The translations under genes were made by a program, and so were the position numbers. Of a stretch of DNA of 64,000 bases, positions 49,253-58,127 are shown in pieces. The notes under the pieces were generated by a model, which saw nothing but the letters and a program-made list of their open reading frames with translations, did no database searches and was not told where the DNA came from. Numbering within the stretch: the stretch's first letter is position 1; the number at the start of each line of letters is the position of its first letter. Source of the DNA: Acidovorax sp. A1169 (GTDB lineage: Bacteria; Pseudomonadota; Gammaproteobacteria; Burkholderiales; Burkholderiaceae_C); contig NZ_JAUZDX010000029.1 of assembly GCF_030704685.1 (NCBI RefSeq), positions 1 to 64,000 of the forward strand. The letters are read 5' to 3'.

Positions 49253-50404
49253 ATGAACAGAACATCCACAAAACCCATTCTCTTACTGTGCCGCTCTTTG
49301 TTGGCAGCTTCCATATTCTGGTTTGCCAGCTCGCAAGTATTCGCCGAAGGCATTGTATTCGGCCAGATTGGGCCGTTCACCAAGTTGCCGGTACCCGACG
49401 CATCCGAGGTCAATCAGGGGATAAAGGCTTACATGTTGCAGGCCAACAAGGTCGGCATCAAAGGCCAAAAGATCACGCTGTTCGATGCCGATGACCAGTA
49501 CAGCGCCGAGGGATTTCTCGAACAGTTTCCCAAGGCAATTGCAAAGAAGCCGCTGGCGCTGATTTCGCCCATCGGCTCAGCTGCCATTAAGCGCATGCTA
49601 GACGATAAGCTTTTGGACACTGCGCCGGTGGTGGTGATGAACGCAGTACCCGGAGCCGAGAGCTTGCGCACGCCCGGCCACGCCAAGCTATTCCACATTC
49701 GCGCTGGCGACAAGCAGCAGATCGAGAAGATCGTGAACCACACCCGTACCTTGGGCATGACGCGTCTTTCGGCGTTGTATCAGGATCTGCCCATCGGCAC
49801 CTCAGGTATGGCCATGGCTCAGGAGGCAGCCAAGGCCAAGGAGGGACTTGCTCTGCAGGGCACGAAGTCGGCGGCCAACGCAGCTGCGCTGGACGCCGCC
49901 GCCCAGCTGGTGGCCAAGCAGGACGCCCAGGGGGTGCTGGTGTTAGGCGCGCCTCGCTTCATGGCTGAGGGCATCGCCGCGCTGCGCAAAGCGGGCCTCA
50001 AGCAGTCGATATTCGTACTGTCGTACGTGCCAGCCGGCCTCATCGTCAAGTTGGCGGGGGTAGAGGGCGCGCGCGGCGTGGGCATTGCACAGACTTACCC
50101 CAACCCTAACGGCAAAACGCTGCCCCTGCACCGCGAGTTCCAGTCAGCAATGAAGGAGGCGTTCCCAGCCGTTCGGGATTACACCTCATTTCACTTGGAA
50201 GGATATCTATCTGCCCGCACGGTGGGCGAGGCTATCAAACGCGGTAAGGAGGCACATCCCAGCGCTGCCAGTCTTGCCGCAACCCTCACGTCCATGGGTG
50301 AGATAGATTTCGGCGGCTTCCGTGTGGATTTCTCCAAGGGCAATGTAGGAAGCCGCTTTGTTGATATCGCCGTGATCGGCAGCGACGGGCGCTTGCTCTA
50401 TTGA
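49253..50404 (+). CDS. Orphan Liv-type periplasmic binding protein
   Basis: A 383-residue type I periplasmic binding protein with a Sec signal (residues 1-31, ending SSQVFAEG). GQIGPFTKLPVPDASEVNQG, ITLFDADDQYSAEGFLEQFP and ALISPIGSAAIKRM follow the family pattern. No permease or ATPase genes are near, and the gene is bordered by IS remains, so it may serve another importer or a sensor. Codon use is less GC-biased than in the nicotinate island receptors. Confidence 0.8.
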   Translation: MNRTSTKPILLLCRSLLAASIFWFASSQVFAEGIVFGQIGPFTKLPVPDASEVNQGIKAYMLQANKVGIKGQKITLFDADDQYSAEGFLEQFPKAIAKKPLALISPIGSAAIKRMLDDKLLDTAPVVVMNAVPGAESLRTPGHAKLFHIRAGDKQQIEKIVNHTRTLGMTRLSALYQDLPIGTSGMAMAQEAAKAKEGLALQGTKSAANAAALDAAAQLVAKQDAQGVLVLGAPRFMAEGIAALRKAGLKQSIFVLSYVPAGLIVKLAGVEGARGVGIAQTYPNPNGKTLPLHREFQSAMKEAFPAVRDYTSFHLEGYLSARTVGEAIKRGKEAHPSAASLAATLTSMGEIDFGGFRVDFSKGNVGSRFVDIAVIGSDGRLLY

Positions 50405-50558
50405 ACCGCGGCGTAACACCAGGCGATATCTAACGATGGCTGACATACCAAACTTCGCAACGGACTAGCCGGCACCATACGCTCAAGTCACCTCATTTTT
50501 GAGCGTGTTGACGCCGACTGGAAACTGAGCCACTTCCACTTCGGCGCGATAGAGCGAT

Positions 50559-50970
50559 CTGCGGCCTGCCAACCCATTCGTCCGCTACGAACACAAGGCT
50601 CCCGGTAATCTGCTGCACATCGACACCGAGAAGCTCGGGAGCATCGTGCGGCCAGGCCATCGGGTCACCGGCAATCGCCGGGATTCGGGCAACGGCGCGG
50701 GCTGAGAGGCGCTGTTCGTTGCCATCGATGACCATGCACGCATAGCCTTCACCGCCATGCATCCCGACGAGAAGAAGAATGAAGCGATGAAGTTGTTGCG
50801 CAGTGCTGTGGCCTACTACGGCGCTCTGGGCAGCACCATCAAACGGCTGCTGACGCACAACGGTTCAGCCTTTCGATCACGTCAATCTGCCATTGCCCGC
50901 ACAGCCCTTGGTATTCGGCACAGGTTCACCCGCGCTTACCGGCCCCAGACCAATGTGCGCGCCAACAGCA
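50559..50970 (+). pseudogene. IS481-family transposase remnant
   Basis: Frames read YEHKAPGNLLHIDTEKLGSI, then after an in-frame TGA the ALFVAIDDHARIAFTAMHPDE stretch, then TIKRLLTHNGSAFRS and GIRHRFTRAYRPQTN. These are the DDE segments of IS481, but the second catalytic Asp (normally LTDNG) is His. Frame breaks and this change show it is dead. The rest up to 51327 holds no recognisable gene. Confidence 0.8.
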
Positions 50971-51327
50971 TCGATTGCGCTCAAGGTGCCCGCTTGATGG
51001 CGGAGAAGCGCGACGTGGTGGAGCCGCAAATTGTGAGCCTACGAAAAGTGAGCAAGGTGCTGGTGCGTGAGCAGCAGGGTCTGGAAGAGCGTGCTGCTCG
51101 GCGAAATATTCCCGGGTCATATGGCCCAGGCCGCACGCGGTAGATACATTCCGATTGCCTCGCTGGACTGCGAAATTGGCGTGGTGCACAAGTGAGCCGG
51201 ATGACCCTTTTTGCCGCTGACCATCGCAGCCGCGGATTTCTTTGCGTCGGTCGTCTAAGCACTTAAGCAGCCGAGAAATCCGAATTGCTCTATCGAAGGT
51301 TGTCCAATGTTGACGAGAACCCGCCAG

Positions 51328-52218
51328 CTAAGTGGCTGCGAAATTCTCCACCGCAAAATCGATGAAGCTGCGCAGCTTGGGTGTCACCCGGCGATCCGGC
51401 GCGTACACCAGATGCAGGGGGCGCGAGGGCACTGCATAGTCCGGCAGCACCGGTATCAGCCGGCCATCGCGCAAGGCGTGCTGCACGGCGTCCAGCGGCT
51501 GCAGGATGATGCCAAGCCCGGCCACGGCGGCGTGTATCAGGGGCTCGCCATGGTCGGCAACGAGTCGGCTATGCACGGGCACGACAACGCGGCCCGCAGG
51601 GCCATCGAAGCCCCAGTGTGTGCGCAGTTCGGTATGGGCGAAGCCCAGGCATTCGTGCTGCTGCAAGTCCCACGGCGTGACCAGGGGCGCCCGATGCGCC
51701 TGAAGGTAACCTGGTGAGGCACATGCCACGAGGCGGTATGGAGCCAATGTCCGTGCGATGAGGCCGCTGTCCTGCAACACACCCACGCGGAAAACGGCGT
51801 CATAGCCATCTTCGACCAAGTCCACCGCACGGTTGGAGGTCGTGAGTTCCACCTCCACTTGCGAGTGGGTCTTCATGTAGTTCGGCAGCAGCGGCGCCAA
51901 GCTGTGGATGCCGAAACTCACCGGCGCATTGATGCGCAGCCGCCCGGTGGGCACGGAGCGCGCATGTGCGGCCAGTTGCTCGGCCTGTTCCAGCTCCGCC
52001 AGGATGAGCTGGGCACGCTCCACGTACTCGCGGCCGAAATCCGTGAGGCTCTGCCGCCGGGTTGTGCGGTGCAGCAGCTGCATGCCAAGGTGCTGCTCCA
52101 GCGCCTGCACATGCTTGCCCACGAACTGCGATGACATGTGCAGTGCGTCGCCAGCGGCACGGAATGAGCCCAGCTCCACAGCCTTGACGAACACCGCCAT
52201 GCTCGTGAACCGATCCAT
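51328..52218 (-). CDS. LysR-family transcriptional regulator
   Basis: A 296-residue regulator. The N-terminal winged helix reads MDRFTSMAVFVKAVELGSFRAAGDALHMS and LLHRTTRRQSLTDFG; an effector domain follows. It is divergent from the NADP-reductase gene across 109 bp, the usual arrangement for a LysR activator and its target. Effector unknown. Confidence 0.9.
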   Translation of the reverse strand: MDRFTSMAVFVKAVELGSFRAAGDALHMSSQFVGKHVQALEQHLGMQLLHRTTRRQSLTDFGREYVERAQLILAELEQAEQLAAHARSVPTGRLRINAPVSFGIHSLAPLLPNYMKTHSQVEVELTTSNRAVDLVEDGYDAVFRVGVLQDSGLIARTLAPYRLVACASPGYLQAHRAPLVTPWDLQQHECLGFAHTELRTHWGFDGPAGRVVVPVHSRLVADHGEPLIHAAVAGLGIILQPLDAVQHALRDGRLIPVLPDYAVPSRPLHLVYAPDRRVTPKLRSFIDFAVENFAAT

Positions 52219-52327
52219 TGCAATCCAATCGTTTTGAATATCGAGTCATTTTAGGCATTTATCTGAATTGGCTTTGAATTGACACTGAAGTCCTTGTTTC
52301 AACCAAGCAATGGACAAAGGAAAAGTC

Positions 52328-52969
52328 ATGACGACAACCAAGATTGCAGTGATCGGCGCGGGCAACATGGGCAGTGGCCTGGCCCAGGCGCTGTCAGCGG
52401 CCGGCGTGGAGGTAGTGCTGGGCATCCGCGACGCGGGCAAGGCGGCTGCGCTCGCCGATGGCTCGGGCAGCGTGCCGGTACTGGACGTTGCAGGTGCGGT
52501 GGCAGCAGCCGATATGGTGGTGTTGGCGCTGCCCTACAGCGCAAGCGTGCAGGTGCTCCAGGGCCTGCCCGCCGCCGCGCTGCAGGGCAAGGTGCTGGTG
52601 GACATCAGCAACCCGGTAACGGCGGACTTCCAGGGCCTGCAGTTGGGTACCACCACCTCGGCCGCCGAGGCGATCCAGGCCGCTGCGCCCGGGGCGCTGG
52701 TGGTCAAGGCGTTCAACACCATCTTCTCCCAACTTCTACCGACCCCTCCACGACAGGGCAAGGCTCCGGTACAGGTGTTCGTTGCAAGCGATCACGTGGA
52801 TGCAAAAGGCCGGGTGCAGGAACTTGTGCGCGTGCTGGGCTTCGAGCCCGTGGATGCAGGGGCGCTGCGCAACAGCCGTTTCCTGGAGCCCGTGGGCGGC
52901 ATGAACATCCAGTTCGGCTTTTTCCTGGGCTGGGGGCCAGCGGCTGCACCTGCCTGGGTACGCCTCTGA
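52328..52969 (+). CDS. NADPH-dependent F420 reductase-like protein
   Basis: A 213-residue Rossmann protein: KIAVIGAGNMGSGLAQALSA is the dinucleotide-binding loop, ADMVVLALPYSA, LVDISNPVTADFQGLQLG and LVVKAFNTIFS are family landmarks (NADP oxidoreductase, coenzyme F420-dependent group). F420 itself is not expected in this lineage; bacterial members are NADP-dependent reductases of unknown substrate. AAAGGA precedes the ATG at 52328. Divergent from the LysR gene. Confidence 0.82.
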   Translation: MTTTKIAVIGAGNMGSGLAQALSAAGVEVVLGIRDAGKAAALADGSGSVPVLDVAGAVAAADMVVLALPYSASVQVLQGLPAAALQGKVLVDISNPVTADFQGLQLGTTTSAAEAIQAAAPGALVVKAFNTIFSQLLPTPPRQGKAPVQVFVASDHVDAKGRVQELVRVLGFEPVDAGALRNSRFLEPVGGMNIQFGFFLGWGPAAAPAWVRL

Positions 52970-53017
52970 CCACAGCTTCCGAGATTTCCCATTTTCTAAT
53001 CAGTCGAGACCTAAGCT

Positions 53018-53515
53018 ATGACAAATTACACATCACGCCGGGGCGCTGCAGTCGTGGCGGTTGCATCCATCGCGGCCTTTTTGAGCTTGCCGTCCGTTGT
53101 CGCGCATGCTGGACCCGCATCGGATACCTCCGCCATTCGCCAGACTCTGCAGCGCTACGAGGAAGCTCTCAACCGCGCTGATACTGCCGCCATAGTGCAG
53201 CTGTACACCGACGACGGAGTGCAGATGGCGCCCGATGCGCCTGCTGCCGTGGGGCGTGAGGCGCTGAGAGGCGCCTACGCAGGTACCTTCCAGGCAATTG
53301 CTCTAAAGCTGGCCTTCACAGTCGACGAGATCCAACTGCTGGGCAAGGATGCAGCACTGCTGCGCAGCCACTCGGCGGGCACGCTCAAGGTGCAGGGCAA
53401 TGACAAGCCGGCAGGCGCCGCCGCTTTCAAGGAACTGTTCGTGCTGCGCAAGCAGGGTGATGGGCAATGGAAGTTCACGCACTACAGCTTCTCTGCAGCA
53501 CCGGCACGACCCTGA
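53018..53515 (+). CDS. Periplasmic NTF2/SnoaL-like protein
   Basis: A 165-residue protein with a signal peptide (AAVVAVASIAAFLSLPSVVAHA, residues 11-32). The mature part IRQTLQRYEEALNRADTAAI, YTDDGVQMAPDAP and WKFTHYSFS matches the DUF4440/YybH branch of the NTF2 fold. Located 48 bp after the reductase gene and perhaps in its operon. Function unknown. Confidence 0.78.
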   Translation: MTNYTSRRGAAVVAVASIAAFLSLPSVVAHAGPASDTSAIRQTLQRYEEALNRADTAAIVQLYTDDGVQMAPDAPAAVGREALRGAYAGTFQAIALKLAFTVDEIQLLGKDAALLRSHSAGTLKVQGNDKPAGAAAFKELFVLRKQGDGQWKFTHYSFSAAPARP

Positions 53516-53628
53516 ACGCGCTTGGCATGGCATGCGCCTTCACCTGTAGCGGGCGGTTTGTTTCTTTGTGTTCGAGTCAGAAAGTCCGTCCGCGGTGGAG
53601 CAAGGTGCCGTTCAACTGCTTTACTGGG

Positions 53629-54576
53629 CTAAGAGCGTTGTAGCTCGTGGTTCACGATGAAGTCCTGCGGAACGTCCGGTCCCCAGACATAAAGCGAATC
53701 CTCGGGAGGGTGGTCCGCTGCAGGCCACTGGGCCCGGGCCGCAATGTAGTCGATGTCGAAGGAATACTCGGCAAAACTACCCCAGGGGTCGCGCACGTAG
53801 CGAAAGTAGTTGGAGCCCAGCACATGCCGCCCCAGCCCCCAGCCGTCGGGGTAGCCGGCGGCGGCCATCTGCTGCGAGCCGATGCCCACAGCGTCCAGCG
53901 AGGGCACGCACCAGCTGCTGTGGTGCAGCCCTCCGGCGTGCGACTTGGCAAAAGCAATCAGGTGGTGATCGCTGCCGTGCGGCGTGTGCAGAAAGGCGAT
54001 GATGCCGGCCGACTGGTCAGACACCTTCAGGCCGAGCACGCCGGTGTAGAAATCGAGCGCCTGCGCCACGTCGGCCGTGAAGAGCAGGATGTGCGAGAGG
54101 TACAGCGGGCGCGTGGCCTGCGCCGTGCTGCGGCTGGGCGCGCGGCCGGCGTTGGCAGGCGCGGGGGCCAACTCGCGCGGGCCGGGCGCATCGGGGGAGA
54201 CCTTGGCGGCCACGCGCAGCTGCAGGGGCAGGGCGTCGGGCCCTTGCAGCCAGAGCCCACCGGTATCGGCGCCTGCGGGCGGGGCGATGGAGGGTACCCC
54301 CTGGGCTTTCAGCAGCGCACCGAAACGTTCCAGGTCCTGTGCATGGATGCCCAAGCTGACCCATTCGAGCCGCTTGGGGCCGCCCTGTCCCTGCAGCACA
54401 CGCGCCCAGCGGTGCGGGTGGCCATGGGTGTACAGCGCCAGAGCGTCGCCTTCGTCGCGCACGTTCAGGCCGAAGCTGGTGTAGAAGTGGCGCGCCTTTT
54501 CCAGGTCGGGCACGCTCACCACGAATTCGTCGACGGAGTGGATGGCGGGGCGGTTTGGGGACGGTGGATTTGTCAC
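53629..54576 (-). CDS. Type I extradiol dioxygenase (VOC, catechol 2,3-dioxygenase-like)
   Basis: A 315-residue two-domain ring-cleavage enzyme. The C-terminal domain carries the iron ligands His in YLSHILLF, His in GLHHSSWCVPS and Glu in SFAEYSFDID, plus the HLIAFAK segment with the acid-base His. It cleaves a catechol next to a hydroxyl. Neighbour genes for a FAH-type hydrolase and a Bug receptor on the same strand suggest a small meta-cleavage unit. Natural substrate cannot be read from sequence. Confidence 0.85.
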   Translation of the reverse strand: MTNPPSPNRPAIHSVDEFVVSVPDLEKARHFYTSFGLNVRDEGDALALYTHGHPHRWARVLQGQGGPKRLEWVSLGIHAQDLERFGALLKAQGVPSIAPPAGADTGGLWLQGPDALPLQLRVAAKVSPDAPGPRELAPAPANAGRAPSRSTAQATRPLYLSHILLFTADVAQALDFYTGVLGLKVSDQSAGIIAFLHTPHGSDHHLIAFAKSHAGGLHHSSWCVPSLDAVGIGSQQMAAAGYPDGWGLGRHVLGSNYFRYVRDPWGSFAEYSFDIDYIAARAQWPAADHPPEDSLYVWGPDVPQDFIVNHELQRS

Positions 54577-54604
54577 GGTCTTTCTCCTGTCGTTCTCCGC
54601 ATGC

Positions 54605-55582
54605 TCATTCTGCTGTCACGCCGATGTCCTTGGCCAGCCCCTGGTACAGCTGGGTTTCCGCAGCATAGAACTTGTCCAGTTCGCGCAGCGTATTGCCCGT
54701 GGCCAGCTCCATGCCGCTCGACGCCACATAGGCCTGGAAGTCGCTGTCCTTCATCGCCGTGGTCAGCGCCTTGTTCAGCCGCTCCACCACATCGGCCGGT
54801 GTCTTAGTGGGCACCAGCAGTGCGATCCAGGTGCCGTAGACGAAATCTGCGAGCGACTTGTCCGATGCCGCGATGGTCGGCAGGCGCGGCAGCTGCGGGT
54901 GGGCTGTGGCGGCCGAGCTGGCGATGGCCTTGACCTTGCCGGACTGGATCATCGACAGGGTGGCCCCACCCAGCGGCAGAAAGCTCAGATCGATCTGGTC
55001 GCCCATGAGGTCCTGCGTCACGGGCGGCACGCCGCGGTAGGAGATCTGGTTGAGCTTTACGCCGCTCTTGCGTGCCCATTGCTCACCGAGCAGGTGGATC
55101 ATTGAGCCGGGGCCGATATTGCCAAAGCTCAATGGGGTTGCCGATTTCTTCGCCAGGGCCGCCAGTTCCACAGGGCTGCCTGCTGCGAGGCCCGGCCGGG
55201 CCACCAGGATGTAGGGCAGGCGCGCCACCAGCGCGATGGCTCGGAAGTCCTCGGGCTTGTAGCGAGCGCCCTTGATGGTGAAGGGCGTGAGGATGGGCTC
55301 GGTCTGCGAGGCGATCAGCACCGACACGGTATTGGCTTGGCCGCTGAGCACCTTCTGCGCGCCGATGGAGCCGCCCGCCCCGGGCGTGTTCTCCACGATC
55401 ACGGTCAGGTCTAGCTCCTTTTGCAGCAGCGGCTGCAGCTTGCGCGCCACGCCGTCGGTGGGGTTGCCGGCGGGCTGCGGCACGATGATGCTGACGGTGC
55501 GGCCAGCCAGCTGGGCATGAGCGGTCGCGGCGGCCAGCAGCGCTGCGGCGGCGATCGTGAGGGGGGCAATCAAACGGTTCAT
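54605..55582 (-). CDS. Bug/TctC-family receptor
   Basis: A 325-residue periplasmic binding protein with signal peptide (LTIAAAALLAAATAHAQ). TVSIIVPQPAGNPTDGVARK and ENTPGAGGSIGAQKVL are family landmarks. Between the dioxygenase and FAH genes on one strand, 28 and 43 bp away, so it belongs to the same operon and probably binds the aromatic substrate or a related acid. Confidence 0.88.
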   Translation of the reverse strand: MNRLIAPLTIAAAALLAAATAHAQLAGRTVSIIVPQPAGNPTDGVARKLQPLLQKELDLTVIVENTPGAGGSIGAQKVLSGQANTVSVLIASQTEPILTPFTIKGARYKPEDFRAIALVARLPYILVARPGLAAGSPVELAALAKKSATPLSFGNIGPGSMIHLLGEQWARKSGVKLNQISYRGVPPVTQDLMGDQIDLSFLPLGGATLSMIQSGKVKAIASSAATAHPQLPRLPTIAASDKSLADFVYGTWIALLVPTKTPADVVERLNKALTTAMKDSDFQAYVASSGMELATGNTLRELDKFYAAETQLYQGLAKDIGVTAE

Positions 55583-55625
55583 GGCGGTTGTCTCCTGTCT
55601 TTCTGGTGGTTCTTCGCTTGTTTGC

Positions 55626-56495
55626 TCAGGCGGCCACGGCGCCGATCAGCACCTCGTCGGCGATGGGGTTGCGCAACGTGCCGATGCGCTCGATGGACAC
55701 CTCGCACACGTCGCCATCGCGCATCAGCAGGCGGGGCGTGCGCGCCCAGCCGATGCCGGCCGGGGTGCCGGCCACGATCACGTCGCCCGGGCTCAGGGTG
55801 ATCGCCTCGCTGATCACGTGCACCAGGGTGGCCACGTCGAACACCATGTCGCTGGTGTTGGCGAACTGCACGGTCTGGCCGTTCAGGCGCGTTTCCAGCT
55901 TCAGGCCACGGGCGCCGGGCGGCAGCGCGTCGGCGGTGACCACGGCGGGGCCGAAGCCGCCCGTGGCGTCGAAGGTCTTGCCCACCGTCCACTGCGGGGT
56001 TTTGAACTGGTATTCGCGCACCGAACCATCGTTGAACACCGAGTAGCCGAACACGTGGTCCAAAGCCTTGTCGAGGGGAATGTGGCGACCGCCGGTTCCG
56101 ATCACCACGGCCAGCTCGCCCTCGTAGTCCAGGCTGTCGCTGCAGGCGGGACGCACGATGGGTGCGTCGTGCGCGCACAGGCTGGTGGTCAGCCGCAGGA
56201 ACAGCGTGGGGTAGTCGGGCTGGGCGTAGGCGCTCTCCTTGGTGTGGTCGTGGTAGTTCAGGCCCACGCAGATGATCTTGTCGGGTGCCACCACGGGCGG
56301 CAGGAACTGCACCTCGGCCACCGGCACGGCCGCGTTTGCGTTGGCTACCAGCTCGTCGCGGCTGGCGCCGGCGGCCAGCTGGCGCACGAAATCGCCGACG
56401 TCGCGCGCCACGTCGACGGGCAAGGGGCGCACGTGGTCGCCGTCGAGCAGGCCGAGACGGCGGGAACCTTGGTGGGTGAACGTGCAAAGCTTCAT
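55626..56495 (-). CDS. Fumarylacetoacetate hydrolase family protein
   Basis: A 289-residue enzyme starting MKLCTFTHQGSRRLGLLDGD. ICVGLNYHDHTKES gives the catalytic His region; the metal ligands are in LDYEGELAVVIG, with VFGYSVFNDGS and GDVIVAGTPAGIG following. FAH members act on meta-cleavage products (hydratase, isomerase/decarboxylase or acylpyruvase). First gene of the leftward operon, facing gntR. Exact reaction not resolvable. The longer frame to 56738 runs through the promoter and is rejected. Confidence 0.87.
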   Translation of the reverse strand: MKLCTFTHQGSRRLGLLDGDHVRPLPVDVARDVGDFVRQLAAGASRDELVANANAAVPVAEVQFLPPVVAPDKIICVGLNYHDHTKESAYAQPDYPTLFLRLTTSLCAHDAPIVRPACSDSLDYEGELAVVIGTGGRHIPLDKALDHVFGYSVFNDGSVREYQFKTPQWTVGKTFDATGGFGPAVVTADALPPGARGLKLETRLNGQTVQFANTSDMVFDVATLVHVISEAITLSPGDVIVAGTPAGIGWARTPRLLMRDGDVCEVSIERIGTLRNPIADEVLIGAVAA

Positions 56496-56521
56496 GGGGA
56501 GGGTCCGGTTGCGTAAATGGG

Positions 56522-56539
56522 TGAAATATATATATTTCA
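56522..56539. promoter_or_regulatory. Perfect 18-bp palindrome between FAH and gntR genes
   Basis: TGAAATATATATATTTCA is its own reverse complement. It lies 27 bp upstream of the FAH start in the AT-rich divergent region. A TATAAT at 56567-56572 faces gntR. I infer it is the GntR operator controlling both directions. Confidence 0.65.
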
Positions 56540-56619
56540 TTGAAAAGTATATGTTAGTGCAAACCCTATAATTTCCCCAAAGGACCGCACTTGCCCCCTT
56601 CCATGCCCGCGCCAGCCCC

Positions 56620-57402
56620 ATGACCACTGCCACCGAACCGCTTCCGACCGCGTCCATCACCCGCACCTCCTCTCTGGTTACGCAGGTGCGCACGGACATC
56701 ATTGGCGGGGTATTTGCCCCGGGCTCCAAGCTACTCATAAAGGACCTCTGCGCACGCTATGGCACTAGTCCCATCCCAATGCGTGAGGCGCTTTCACGCC
56801 TGACCAGCAGCGGCTTCGTTCAGGCGGAGGACCAGCGTGGCTTCAAGGTCGCAGATGCATCGGCGCACGACCTGTTGGACATATCTAGGGCGCGGGTGCT
56901 CGTGGAAATAGAGGCGCTTCGCCTTTCGGTGCTGCAGGGCGACGTCGCCTGGGAGTCGCGCGTGGTGGCTGCCCACCATCAGCTGAGCCGCCTGGCCATG
57001 CGCGAGGCCGCGGCGCCGGGCAGCCTGTCCGCCCAGTGGGACGAGGCGCACATGGCGTTCCACGACGCCTTGCTGTCGGCCTGCGGCTCGCGCGTGCTGC
57101 TGGAGCTGGCCGCCAACCTGCGCGAGCGCTTCACGCGCTACCGCTACATCTCGGCCATAGCTACGGGTGGATCAAGCAAGAAGGGCAGTGCCGCTGCCGC
57201 CAAGCGACGCGATATCACCGCAGAGCACGTGGCCTTGCTGGATGCAGTGCTTGCCCGTGACGTAGATCGTGCAACGGCGTTGCTACAGGGACACTTTGAG
57301 CAGACGACGGAGCTGGCCCTAGAGGCAGCCGGTCTGAACTTGCCGCAGAAAACGAGGGGCGTCGCAATGCCAGAGAAGCAGCTCAAGACTTCAGGGCTTT
57401 AG
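56620..57402 (+). CDS. GntR-family (FadR subgroup) regulator
   Basis: A 260-residue regulator. The N-terminal wHTH reads VRTDIIGGVFAPGSKLLIKD and YGTSPIPMREALSRLTSSGF, and the C-terminal all-helical FCD domain includes the metal-ligand type segment DEAHMAFHDALLSACGS and DITAEHVALLDAVLARD. Divergent from the FAH-Bug-dioxygenase operon, whose product is probably its effector. Confidence 0.9.
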   Translation: MTTATEPLPTASITRTSSLVTQVRTDIIGGVFAPGSKLLIKDLCARYGTSPIPMREALSRLTSSGFVQAEDQRGFKVADASAHDLLDISRARVLVEIEALRLSVLQGDVAWESRVVAAHHQLSRLAMREAAAPGSLSAQWDEAHMAFHDALLSACGSRVLLELAANLRERFTRYRYISAIATGGSSKKGSAAAAKRRDITAEHVALLDAVLARDVDRATALLQGHFEQTTELALEAAGLNLPQKTRGVAMPEKQLKTSGL

Positions 57403-58127
57403 GTGCCACGAGATCGGGTAAAAGGAACGCCTGCTAGAGTGCCAGAGCACCGCCCACGTGGCCGTCGTCATCGAGTCGGTTGCATTCGCGAAATGCAGCA
57501 GCATGTCGGCGAAGCCGAAGTGGTCGTTGGGCGAACGATCCGCATCGATCACTGCGAGCCGATCCCACCGGGTGTGCAACTTCGACGCAGGCTGCAGAGC
57601 GTAGGGGATCGTAGCGCGACCTTCTTTGTCCGGGCTTACGATGCGCACGAAACCGTTTGCGACGCCGTGGCAACTCTCGTCAATGTCGCGCGGGTCCAGC
57701 TGAGATCGCGCCTTTCAGCGAAGCTGAATCCCTGCAAGGCGCCGGAGCGCAGCCGGTGTTCTGGTGAGGCCCGGTCACATCACGGCTGGCAGAGCCGTGT
57801 TGCCCCTTTCTCATCAATGTCTCTCAAAACATGACGGGCCAAAATAGCAGATCTACTATGCGCAAGCGCATCGAAACCTCTTCTGAAAAATACGGAAGAA
57901 AGAGCGATAGCAAATCGAGTAGTGGGACGAGCGACAGCAAGAGTACCGGGGGAGAAAAAAGCCAAACGAAAGCAAAAGAAGGTGCGCTCAAGTTCTCTGC
58001 CGAAGCACTGTATCCCCTGCGCTACGTTAGAGCCAGTTGCTCGTAAGCATGCAAATCGGGGAATCCACCGAGGCCAAACCTTCGGAATGATGTCGGGCGT
58101 TTCAGTTTTTGGTGGAGGCTATGCCAC
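57403..58127. other. 725-bp stretch without a convincing gene
   Basis: A leftward frame (57391-57648, 85 residues) and a short Ser/Lys-rich rightward frame (57831-58046) are open, but neither resembles a known family, and the second is low in complexity (KSDSKSSSGTSDSK). The stretch probably holds remnants of lost genes plus the upstream region of the cyclase gene. Confidence 0.4.

Noticed and set aside
57831..58046. Ser/Lys-rich 71-residue ORF before the cyclase gene
   Set aside because: Low complexity and no ribosome-binding site or relatives that I recognise; treated as noncoding.
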